NCBI GenBank assembly: GCA_037903475.1
Contig: JBAJFG010000060.1
Span: 62,001-126,000 of the forward strand
Direction of reading: 5' to 3'
Length of the DNA stretch: 64,000 bases
From: Ancylostoma caninum
Lineage: Eukaryota; Nematoda; Chromadorea; Rhabditida; Ancylostomatidae
The translations under genes were made by a program, and so were the position numbers. Below the pieces are notes generated by a model, which was not told the DNA's origin, searched no databases, and was given only the letters and a program-made list of their open reading frames with translations. This document shows positions 47,222 to 57,390 of this stretch, in pieces; within the stretch, counting starts at the first letter, position 1; each line of letters starts with the position of its first letter.

Positions 47222-50200
47222 TGGTATTAGGAGAAACGGAGAACATATTCGAGGTCAACATTGTCAACCTCACATTACGAGGTGTATCCCGATGCGCCTG
47301 TCCATAACACGCCGTAACCGCAATCGCAGCCGAAGTCACAGAGGCATTTCCTAGCAGACAGCAAAAGAAACATCACAATTACTTAAAATGGCCAACAGCA
47401 GCTATTTATAGCCAACCGAAGATGAAGAGAATTCTCTTGTAGGATTCGTTATGGCAATAGCACTTGTACTTTTGATCTTGTCAAGTGCAATCATATTACA
47501 TTTGTTCGGCTGTGGTGGCAAGGATAGATCAAGACAGGCAGCAGGATCCCAACAGAACTCCTCCTCAATCACGGTAAATTATTCAATTCCTTAAGCACTT
47601 TCAAGTTATTGTACAAGTCCGATTGAAGGCGGAAATTAAACAAGTTTATCATTTTATTTCAAGTGCGCAGCACTTAAATCCATTAATTCAAATTCTAAAA
47701 AGCGAACAAAGCACCGTCTCTAACTAGCGAGTTGAATGGGATGCATGGAAGCATTCTATTAGGTTGGCGAAGAAGTAATGTCCGAATCTTTCGTCTTTTT
47801 TTGTTTTTGTTGTAACTCTATTCAACAGCATACTCAATCAGCAATATAATCACCACTGTTAGCTGTGACAATGCTGCAATGCTTCACCTATTGGGCAGGA
47901 CACTAATTCCCATCTCCCAAAAATGGGTCTGGAGTCGAAGAACTGAGAAACCGCCGTTTTGACATCATCAAATCTAGCAAATGGTATCTTAGAAGGCAGA
48001 GCCTTGAGTGAACGGATGGTAATCAGGTGGGGGTAGGTCAGCAGAGTAGGCTGGGCGAGGTATGGTGTCCCAGCCCAGCTCGGCTAGTTTGTACTGCGTC
48101 TCGCTGGTCGAGCGTTGTCATAGAGGAGGTGTACCAAAGTTCTTCTATGCCGCTTTTCTTGGAATGCACTAATTAGTTCCTGACGCTGATTGGCGTATAT
48201 GGTGGCGGTGATCATCCTGTCTTGTGTGAGCATCTCGCAGCGCAGCACTCCTTTGGCATTCCGGAAGCACCAAAGGAGGACTTTCTGGGGTGGAGATCGG
48301 GTTTGGTCTGTGTTGGCAGCTCTTCTCTTCGCAGCAGCCAGACTGCACAGCTGGCGTTGAAGCCCCGGAGGATCCAACCCTATCTCCCGTAACCAGATCT
48401 TCCAGGAACTCCTTCTGGCGAGGGCAGAGGACAAAAGACCAACTGACCCACCGTGCCGGGATGAGCCGCCTAACCATCTTACAGATCTTACAGATGGTTA
48501 GTCGGCTCAACCCAGCACAGTCGGTCAGTTGGTGAGTGATCCATCTTGCCAAAACTTTCCCGTAGCCAAGTTTATGGAGGTGGTTTTCTACAGTTCCGGC
48601 GGAGGTTATGGGCTTCTTTGCACCTGGGATAATCGATTGATTCATCGATTTTATTGATTTTTCGTTATTTTTGCCCAGGAGTCGGTGGGGACATGTTTTC
48701 TGGGGCTCCTCAATGCGCTGAGTACGAATATGGCAACCATTGTGTACGAAATATCGATTTGTCCATTTTATTGATTTTTGGCTCTTCTGCCCAATGAAGC
48801 GGTGAGGACATCTCTTTTGGGGTTGTACGTTGACTATGAATATAGCAAACACTTTGTACGAATACATCGATTCAATGTCACCGGAATAGCTTTGCTAACC
48901 TTTCGCCCACGAGTCGATGTGAGAGGGTCACCTGAGCTTCGCTAACGTGCTGATCACCAAAATTATGGAGATTTCAATGAATTTGCCGGTGATAGTAATT
49001 GGCCTCAGTAGTGTGATGTAGCCAAGGTAGTAAAACACCCGAGCGAAGCCAGGTACGGCAGCTAGTGTTCTCAAAATTATGTAGGCCAGATCCCTGTACC
49101 GATTGACTTCTCAAACAGAAAAGTTTTTTTCAGAACTTACAGACATTACTTTCTCGCCAACCTAATACTTGCAGACAACAGACAGATTTCCCTTGCTGGC
49201 ACGAAATCACGAAGCTGCGATAAAGTTTCCCAGAATGACCACAAAACCTGATGGTGACCCCTTGCATAAACCAGGTTGCGAAAGAATCGCGCCCACCCAT
49301 ACGGGTTCCGCCTCACGTTAAAGGGTCTACTGACATCCAGTCGTATACATTGGGTTGATGAAAAAGTTCTGCAACATTTTTTACTTCCATTTCTGAAACG
49401 CAAAACCAGCTTGACAGGTAGGATCTTCTGTCGGTATAAGGTAGTATGTTCTTGATGCTTTCAAGTGAAGGGCATACGAGGGAAGCTCTATCAGCATCCA
49501 AGTAATAATTCCTTCGGCCAGTCGAGTCTCACATCGCTTCTTTGTTTATTATGGTTTCTTGCAAGAGCATCCTGTAAGAAGCGCCGACGCCTATATATGT
49601 GCTGAGTTTGAAGAGAACATTATTTTTCATTGGACGGCCTCTTGGTGGTACCAGGGCTTCGAATCTGACGGAATGATGCTTGAAAATCACTCACAGTCTG
49701 GACGTGCGTCAACCTTTAATAACGACGATTTGCGGGACAACCTGAGGACGAGGTCAGATGCCGACAACTGCAAGTTGGCGAAGACACTCTATTGCGACTA
49801 TGCGACCGTCATCAAGCAACCTCGCTTTGTCGATTTTAGCAAACTGCTCCGGACATGAATACCTTGCGTGTTGTGCGAATCTGATAAGTCGGGCCGGGTG
49901 AGCACCAAGGAGTCGCTGTCTGCTCGTCCACATGGGAAGGACCTTCTAAAGAAAATTGTAAGGGGGACGGTGGATGCTTTGTCCTGTATGCGAACAAAGC
50001 ACAGCAGCGCCAGTGGATTTCGTGTCCGGAATCACTTCCAAAACATTCAAAGCAGACTCGCCCAAAAGGAGAGTTTTTCCATGTTGTCTGTGGAACCACA
50101 AGGAATGCTTTACTAAGATTTATAAAATCCCGTCATGACGACGGAGCTCTGCGCTACCTAGCCCTAGAAGTTGGCAGGTGCCACCCACGAAAAACTCACA

Positions 50201-51606
50201 AAACGAGCAAATGTTCATTTCCTGCAAGATGATCCTCACGCGCACTTCGTAAACGCAGGTCGTGAGAAGACTCAGAATCTCGGTTCGGGATTTCTGTCGC
50301 CCTATCGAATTCGCCAGACCGGCCTGTCGGAATTTCACCTTTTTCTGACCATGAGTAACCATGTATGGAAAATGAGTCCTGGGCAATCAACAGAGACTCG
50401 AAAATGAGGTGTCCAAGTTTCTCGATTCTCAGCCTCCTGCGTTTTGGCGGGAAGGAAAAGAGAAGCTGTCCAAAAGATGCGCGAAGTTGCCACACAGTGA
50501 TAGCGAATGCAGCATTGATTGAGATTCTGTTCTAATGAAGAAAACCACTTCTAAAGGATTCGTTGTGAGTGTTGCAGAACTTTTTTCACCAACCCAATAA
50601 AAAAAAACAAGAGCCATGAAGTCAATTAAAAGTAAACAAGTCTTGAATTTAATTTTTCATTGCCTTGAAGTTTTGCTTGGTTATCGTTGCACGATTCCCA
50701 GCCTTGGGGGCGACGATCTAGCAAGGCAGAGGAATTGCCATCACTACTATGCAGCCGTTAGAAACTGTAATATTCTGTTTCCATTCAGTCATTCCACGGA
50801 TTGTAGAGGTATGTCACCTCCATTCGATTCCGTAAAATAGGCAGGATTCGTGTTAGCTGCTATGACTGCTGTTTGACTGCTATCCGCTTCCTATTCGGCC
50901 ATCGGACAGCAATCTAGTAGCAACCGTTTAGCAACCGAGGGCAGCAAAAGAGCAGCCAAATGCTGCCACACCCCGCCCATCGCAAGATTTGGAGTGCAGG
51001 TGACACGCCGCTTCAATCTTTGGTATGTCTCAATAGTAGCAGTGGTTTTTCACTCGTGTTTTTATTGGAGACCTTAATTTGGCATGAGGTTGTCTTCACC
51101 GCGGCTGAGGCTAAAATCCGGAATCATTATCACAAGAATCATTTCAATGGATTATTTGCATCCAATCAAGGGTTACTTACGTCCACTCAATTTATTTGCA
51201 ATTTTTCGCTTTGAATGTTTCTGACAACTACAGTAAACAATTAGTTGGAGAGTTCCTCTTAACATTTCAAATAAATGTAAGCGCCATTCTCTGGTAACGG
51301 AACGTTGCAGGTTAGTTGGTAAATTAATGAACCATGAAGTCTGATTTCAAAGCTAGAGAAATTTAGCAAGCTACATTTACAGCCAAAGAATGAACCCAAG
51401 GCTGCGAAGGCTGGCCAAGATCCGGTATGCAATGTAAAAAGCTGGAACAAACTATGATGCTATTCGTTAGGCTCTGTTTACAGGCCGGTCAAGCAAGTTC
51501 GAGAAACAATCCCGATCAGGTCAAGTCAAAAATGGGTGACGATGGCGGCTACGAATCATGCCCCGACATGACAAATTCTCAGTTGGCTCGTGCAGCGAAC
51601 ACGTGA
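47222..51606 (+). CDS. Single-pass membrane protein, last three exons (5' end not found)
   Basis: Exon a, 47222-47283, follows CTTTTTTGCAG and reads VLGETENIFEVNIVNLTLRG. Exon b, 47412-47573, follows ATTTATAG and reads PTEDEENSLVG, then a hydrophobic span (FVMAIALVLLILSSAIILHL) and a polar segment GCGGKDRSRQAAGSQQNSSS, ending IT at a GTAAAT donor in phase 0. Exon c, 51484-51606, follows CTGTTTACAG and gives 40 residues (AGQASSRNNPDQVKSKMGDD, then GGYESCPDMTNSQLARAANT) to TGA. Phases agree throughout. The layout fits an extracellular domain, one membrane helix and a cytoplasmic tail of about 75 residues. No family is recognised. The b-c intron is 3.9 kb and carries two mariners. The exon a donor could instead be two bases earlier, which would break the frame, so exon a is least certain. 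Confidence 0.5.
47759..49165 (-). mobile_element. Mariner, copy B, with Helitron-like insertion
   Basis: TIRs TTAGGTTGGCGAAGAAGTAA and complement, flanked by TA at 47757-47758 and 49166-49167; 1407 bp. The minus strand encodes broken mariner transposase: TVENHLHKLGYGKVLARW near 48590, then LLYDNARPARR (second catalytic Asp) and, frameshifted, ELGWDTIP and PDYHPF. Several stops and frameshifts make it inactive. The N-terminal helix-turn-helix region is replaced by the Helitron-like sequence 48590-49065. It lies in an intron of the membrane-protein gene. Confidence 0.88.
48590..49065 (+). mobile_element. Helitron-like element, copy 2, inside mariner B
   Basis: Starts near 48590-48620 (GGCGGAGGTTATGGGCTTCT then TTGCACCTGGGATAATCG, as at the 5' side of copy 1) and ends with hairpin ACCCGAGCGAAGCCAGGT, then CTAG at 49062-49065 and T. 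Two to three diverged units with ATCGATTTTATTGATTTTT and TACGAATATGGCAACCATT match the tandem unit of 38083-38930 in reverse orientation. Non-coding. Confidence 0.65.
49350..50597 (+). mobile_element. Mariner, copy E, nearly full length but broken
   Basis: TIRs TTGGGTTGATGAAAAAGTTC and complement define 1248 bp; TA follows at 50598-50599 and the left TA has become CA. The plus strand reads as a decayed transposase: an N-terminal block near 49559-49850 (IFHWTASWWYQGFESDG, HSQSGRASTFNNDDLR) and a C-terminal FHLFLTM near 50330. Stops and frameshifts separate the blocks, so it is dead. It lies in the same intron as mariner B, about 180 bp downstream of it. Confidence 0.88.
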
Positions 51607-52012
51607 GGCAGTGGAACAGTTCAGGAAGATTTTCTCCGATATATCATTGAATGATCTCTCTAACGTTTGCCATTTGCCACGAATAACTATAGTTCTCAAC
51701 CTCGACGATACTTTCGTCGTGAATGTGTATTCGTATCTGTTCGTGTTTGTCGCACAAAAATTCTTCTCTTTCATTAGCTTATTGTACCCAAATACGCATA
51801 TAAAAATGCAGTTTTCGCTGAAGAGCTTCAATGAACTCTGGAGATAACAAAGCATTGTGATCCACGAGGATTTTGCGAGACTGATGTGGGATTCTCGACT
51901 CGTCAGACGCATGCATTTACTTGCGATAGTGCCTCTATGAAGAAAAGGCGATGAAGCATATCATCCCGAATGAAGCATGTAATCTCGAATGAGAATACCG
52001 CGCGGCCAAATC
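51607..52012. other. 3' flank of the membrane-protein gene
   Basis: No canonical AATAAA close to the stop at 51606 was seen. From about 51935 the sequence resembles units at 53380-53640 (GAAGCATAT...CGCGGCCAAATCTA). Confidence 0.4.
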
Positions 52013-52014
52013 TA

Positions 52015-53335
52015 CAGTGCGTATCATAAATATACGAGCACTCCAAAAATGAGGATATCTGCTCCCGCGGACATCCCTGACGAAAATCGTTGTTATCTTC
52101 TAATTCAGCGTGTCCGAAAACCCTATTCTATTGTATTTCACTTCGAAAAGTAGAAAAATTAGGGGCACCATGTCGTCCTTCATTGTTTGGTCTCACCCTG
52201 CAGTGTATCATAATTATACGGGCACCTTCAGTAAAAAATAATAAAAACATCAATTCATCCCAGAATTCTTGTCTCAAATTTGCAATAAGTACTGGCAAGT
52301 CTTTGTTAGTTAGGCTTGCAATCCCACGAGGCAGACGCAGATGAAGACTTTTTGCTAAGCAAGCTTCTGTATTCGCAAAATCGTCGGACAAGTTCGCTGG
52401 AATTAGAGCACCATCGACACCCTCGTGCAAAATCCATACTCTTATAGTTAAAATAAGAGAAATGGCAAGGTGTGGGAGCAGTTACCGCTAGAAGAGAGTT
52501 GGAAAAGACGGATGGTCCTGAAGGCCGTGGTATTTATCAATGGATTTCGAGACAATTATCTTCTCCTATCTTTGAAATAACGGTATAGATGACGACCACA
52601 CGTAACAGCAAAGTCGTCCGTTGCCGTCTTCGACTTGCTTCTAGACTCACGTGGTCTTATAAGCTTATACAGCTGCAGTTTGTCAGAGTGAACAGGGCAG
52701 CAGATAGGTCAGAGATACGCATAATTCTTCTGAGATACTTAATGACTTGAAAACGTGGTCAGGTGATGTTCTCAGACGTAAATAAGTTCAACTTGAACGG
52801 AACAGATGGAAACGCCTAGTACTGGTAGGATTTCCGCAGCTCTCCAGCAAAAGGAACTCCGGAGCTGGCACAGTCATAGTGTTGGGCGGCTTCTGTTGAG
52901 TGCTCCGCGTCGCCTTGGTCCCGGCTTGAATGAAGTCACCCAACTACAAGCAGGTGACCGACTTCGAGTACTTACCTTTTTCCATCGGACTTGCCCGGCA
53001 ATCCTGCGGATACAGAGACCCGCATAGTAAAAAGTCCTTATCTGCGCTTACTCCGCTTCAGAACACTCCGATCATCATGGGATTACAAATTTAAATGACA
53101 AACACTTTCTAGTATTTATTGCAAAATTGAGATAGGAATTCTGGGATGAATGGATGTTTGTATTCATTTCTTACTGAAGATGCCCGTATAATTATGATAC
53201 GTATAATTATGGCGCCATGCTGCCCCTATTTCTTCCACTTTTCAAGCTGAAATGAAACAACTGTTTTTGTCAGGGATGTCCGCGGCAGCAGGTATCGCTA
53301 TTTTTGGTGTGCCCGTATATTTATGATACGCACTG
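52015..53335. mobile_element. 1.32-kb foldback element with about 250-290-bp arms
   Basis: Outer tips CAGTGCGTATCATAAATATA and complement are flanked by TA at 52013-52014 and 53336-53337. Left arm about 52015-52300, right arm about 53090-53335; shared inner strings include CGCGGACATCCCTGAC and CATCAATTCATCCCAGAATT-like sequence. The centre (52340-53090) is unique, with overlapping open frames but no recognised transposase. TA flanks and CAGT tips fit a Tc1/mariner-mobilised element. Confidence 0.75.
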
Positions 53336-53379
53336 TATGCAACAAACATGTGCTTCTCACCTTTATTTCAAGTGTGTCA

Positions 53380-53640
53380 GAGCTGCAAATGCGGACATCC
53401 ATTATCATGTGGACGCACGCATGTCGAACGCACGCATATGGCATAAATTCATGAATTATATAATGATTCATGAAGCATATAACCCTGTATAAAACACCGT
53501 ACGGCCAAATCTATGCCACGAACGTGTGCGTCCCACATCCGCTCGAAATGAGTCAGAGCAGCGACTGCGCACATCCTTTATCATATAGACGCACGCGCGT
53601 CGAACGCACGCATCTAGTATAAACTACTCTAAGTTAGACC
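53380..53640. repeat. Direct repeat of about 180 bp flanking the foldback element
   Basis: GAGCTGCAAATGCGGACATC, CATTATCATGTGGACGCACG, then CGAACGCACGCAT at 53384-53450 recurs as GAGCAGCGACTGCGCACATC at 53560-53620. The intervening CCGTACGGCCAAATCTA (53491-53508) matches CCGCGCGGCCAAATCTA just before the foldback (about 51998-52014). The foldback therefore inserted into one unit of a local tandem duplication. Confidence 0.65.
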
Positions 53641-56545
53641 ACTAGGTAACGCTCGATTTGAGCTACAGCTGAGCGCTACTTCGCTACCTCCATTCCTATT
53701 GTACGCTACGTCGCAGTACTACATATGTATTTCGGTGAAGTGTCGTTTCTTGTTACGAACAGTGAATCCCGTACAATACTTACGAGAATACAATTTTCTA
53801 AATCAGAGCGAAGCCACAAAACTTCCAGAAATCGGAGTTACTCGGAAGTTGGTTATCTTTCGGTGTTGGCTCACATCAAAGAGTGAGCTATTCAGTATTC
53901 TGCCGTTTTTGTAGTGACCTGTACTCTCGATTTCGTAGGTTTCAGTACATGTGCAACCGCAAAAGAGTGCAGTACGAAACTCTAGAAAATGTTATGACGT
54001 GATATGGTTTCCAAAAACGAGGTCAGCTCTTCAAGTAATCATCCCATAGGAAGTGGTCATGAATGGTTTACTCTTCAAGACTTTGCTGTTGTGGTGGAGT
54101 AGTGTCAGGTTAGGCGAACACATGACTCTACTGTGAAGCATCAAGAATTCTGAAAGGCTTGTGCCTCAGAAAAGAAAAATTCTGTTGAAATTTGCAAGTT
54201 GGCCATGCTTTTCTTTATCAAAAATGGTTATAATGTTTAGCTAACTGAGTGACACCAAATGATGAAGGCACATTTTTGGCTCCACTCCCTTGGTAAGGTT
54301 TGGTGATGAAGACATGTCTACTGAGAGCACTTGCGGACATGCCTTCAGTGATTCTTAAACAAAATAACAGGGAAATCAACAAAATCGGTATGATCGAAAA
54401 ACCAGAGAGGTATGCAAATTTTGGTCCGGTTGATCAAGCACAACTTCTATCTGGAACGTACATACGGACGCACATGCACATTCACAAACGTTCACTTTCA
54501 TAAATCCGGATCATGTCACTGCTGCCAGATCACTACAGTGTCCTGCGCAATATTTTGTCCATTTTGTTCATTTTCTGAGAAATATGTGAGATCTCCAGCA
54601 ACACTGTATCAAGGGCATAAAACTGAGCACACTTCTGTTCCAACTCTTCACTTGCATTTGTTGAGGCTAATCATTTGCTGACAAATTGCTAACCCTGCAC
54701 AAAGCCAATACGAAAAATTAGCGCCTTCCCGGGTGTTCTGCATGAAAACGTTTTTGTAAGAAATTGTGGCGGCTCTGCTGATGACGAGCTCTTCCCGTTT
54801 TGAATGAATACGCCCTCGAACCACTTTTCACAAAATTTCACGTTTCCGAGAGGGGTTTCACAAATTAATGCAGTAGAATGTTCCTATGATAGATACATAG
54901 TTTTTGTTTCTTCAGATATCTCCAGAGTGAATACCGTAGACGAAGGAGGTACGCGATTTTAGCTAAGTCTAAGGCAATTGATAGTTTTCCAGCAAAAGTG
55001 AAAAAAATGTTGAAGAACTCAAATTTCCTCTAGCACATTTTCCTGGAAGTGGCAGCTGGTGAGCAATCGCGTCTTCGCAGTACGTTGCTTTTTTTTGGCG
55101 TGGCCACTTCCCTCAAATAGTGTGACACGGTGTCAAATATTAAATATGTACATGTTGGCAGCAACTATGCAACAAATCAACACTACTGCCACGAACTGTT
55201 CAACAAACGATCTTGGAAATCTTCTGTGGCACTTTTGCCGAAGACTTTCTTGCCGCCATGTACATTTTCTTCAAAAATCTCCTTTGCATCTTCCGAAGTT
55301 TTATTCGAAAGTAATATTTGCAAAATCGTGGACAAGCAGTAAACTCGTGTTATTTTCGATAGCGAAGTAGTGAGGCGGACACAGATCATATTAGAAACGG
55401 ACTGTTGAAGACAGGGCCTACGCTAAAATTGGTATTTAACAAGTAGCCATACTTGGTCAGTGTGCCCATTATTAGCAAAATGTAAATATTGCCTCATACA
55501 GCTGGGAATGGTAGCTCTGAATACTTTTGCAAATCTCTCAAAGCTGCTTCATTTAATGAGCTGTGGTATTTTCTGTGCTCATGTGCAAGCGCTTAGCTTA
55601 GTGTGCAAGGCGAACTCGTAGCGTGGAATTGTTTTTCGTTCTCCAGGCAGGTACTCACAGATTCGGTTTTTGACGAATAACTCAGAACTTTTGTGAGACA
55701 TGGACCCACCGTTATCGAGTGGGTAAACTTCGGCGTGTCAATCGTGAGCAAATGGAGGAGCCACCACGGGTATTAGTGTGCCCACCGTGGAGAACGGAAG
55801 ACCTTCTGAGGGTAAAATGGCATATCCATGGGAAAACTGGGGGTCTCCGCGGGAAAGTCGAAGTTTCCGTGACTTCCAGTTATTGGCCTCATCGCGGTTG
55901 TGACCAGAGCATGGGAATTTCCTACAATGAGAACAGCAGATGAAGAAGATCTCGTTACAACCGCTATGTTCACAAAATCCAATCAAATCCTACGAGTAAT
56001 AGAGCTCCTCAGCATGGTTCGTCTAAATAAATGTCAGAACGTCCAGCTGCGGACCAGTACTAAAAAATTCTCCATATCTACCATGAGGATGGATACATAA
56101 CTCCGACTGAGTATTGCTTCTCGCCAGATCTCGATGGTTTTATTCTGAGCACATAAACTGTAAGATGCTCTAACTACCAAACCCTTCTGACCATCCGCAA
56201 CATCAATCTAATGAGCAGAAGTAGCTAGGATTTTTCTAACTGTCTCAGAAATTAGAAAATTAACATAGTCGAAGGAGGAAAGCGTGAAAAAACAGCCGTG
56301 AAAAAGCCCTTCAGGGTAAAACGAACAATGGATGGAAGGTGCAGAACTGTGACTGAGCGCAGGATCCGAGCTCTTGGAAGTCAACCCACCGACTTACTTT
56401 GCACCGTGATTCCATTGAACACTAACCTGTGAAGCATAGATATTAAACATTGCAAGAAGCTTCAATGTTCTTACCACTTTTTACTGTCCTTGGGTAAAAT
56501 TCGACAACGAACTTACCTTCGCCCCATTTAGGCATACAAAGCTTA
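53641..56545. other. Gene-free stretch with isolated splice-like signals
   Basis: A strong TTTGTTTCTTCAG acceptor at about 54914 followed 33 bases later by GAG|GTACGC could mark a short exon, but two frames are open and no partner exon was identified. A 67-codon plus frame at 54300-54503 and a minus frame at 55389-55183 look protein-like without context. Sequence at 55706-55792 resembles the CCCACCGTT-rich element at 40173. Nothing is called. Confidence 0.35.
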
Positions 56546-57390
56546 CAAGGTAAGTGCACGAAATTAAGCTGCGCTTTCGAAACGAGACATAAATGGTTGG
56601 AAGACTTGTCCAAACGATGTTACAGATTATACTTGAAATCTGCTAAATGGTTAATACAAGCTCAAAATTCCAATTTCTGCGACACCGACATGCACGTACT
56701 ACCCCATTCAATCATAGTTTGGCAGCCGGATAGCCGAATGGATAGTGATGCAGAGTTTGTATTCCGTCTCCGGACTTCGTTTTGCAAACTTTAACTGTTG
56801 ACCTTTAACAGGGTGAGGAGCTGTTCAGGAGGTAGATAATGCCATCTTGTGCTGTAGGCGAAATGCGTTGGTGATATCACCTTGAGCAAATTTGGTCGGC
56901 AAAAGCGCAACCAAGCGAGAGCGGTCGAACATTTAAGGCGGTTAATGAATGAGAAAGTGACCGAATAGATCATATGGCATATCTAAATACTTGGTCTTTG
57001 CAGCGACATTGCGTTAAAACCTAGTATCAGCACTATTGTCTATTATTTCCAAAACAGCACACTCGTAGACGTTGCTCCTTCAACTCCTGAACGGTTTCGC
57101 ACCCTATTAAAGATTAGTTATTAAAGTTTGCAAAAGTTCATTCGGGGACGGTATACAAACCCTCAACCCTCACCCTATGGGTCTGCACTATTATCCACTC
57201 AACTATCCAGCTTCCAAGCTGTGAGTGAGGGAGGGGAGGTACATGTTAGTATGGCAGGAAATGGAATTTTGAGCTTGTATTTACCATATAGTAGATTTCA
57301 AGTATAATCTGTATCATTGTTTGGGACAAGCCTTCCAACCGTATATGTCTCGTTTCGAAAGCGCAACTTAATTTCGGGCACTTCCCTTGC
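56546..57390. repeat. 845-bp inverted repeat (foldback)
   Basis: Arms 56546-56829 and 57086-57390 are diverged inverted copies: left AAGCTGCGCTTTCGAAACGA matches the complement of TCGTTTCGAAAGCGCAACTT, and CTGTTCAGG at 56829 matches CCTGAACGG at 57086. The loop (56830-57085) is unique. Divergence is higher than in the 23305 foldback, so it is older. Tips are not sharply defined and no TA duplication was fixed. Confidence 0.7.

Noticed and set aside
47388..47411. ATG followed by seven codons and TAG directly before the transmembrane exon
   Set aside because: Tempting as an N terminus with readthrough, but TATTTATAG works as a splice acceptor and gives a consistent frame without invoking readthrough.
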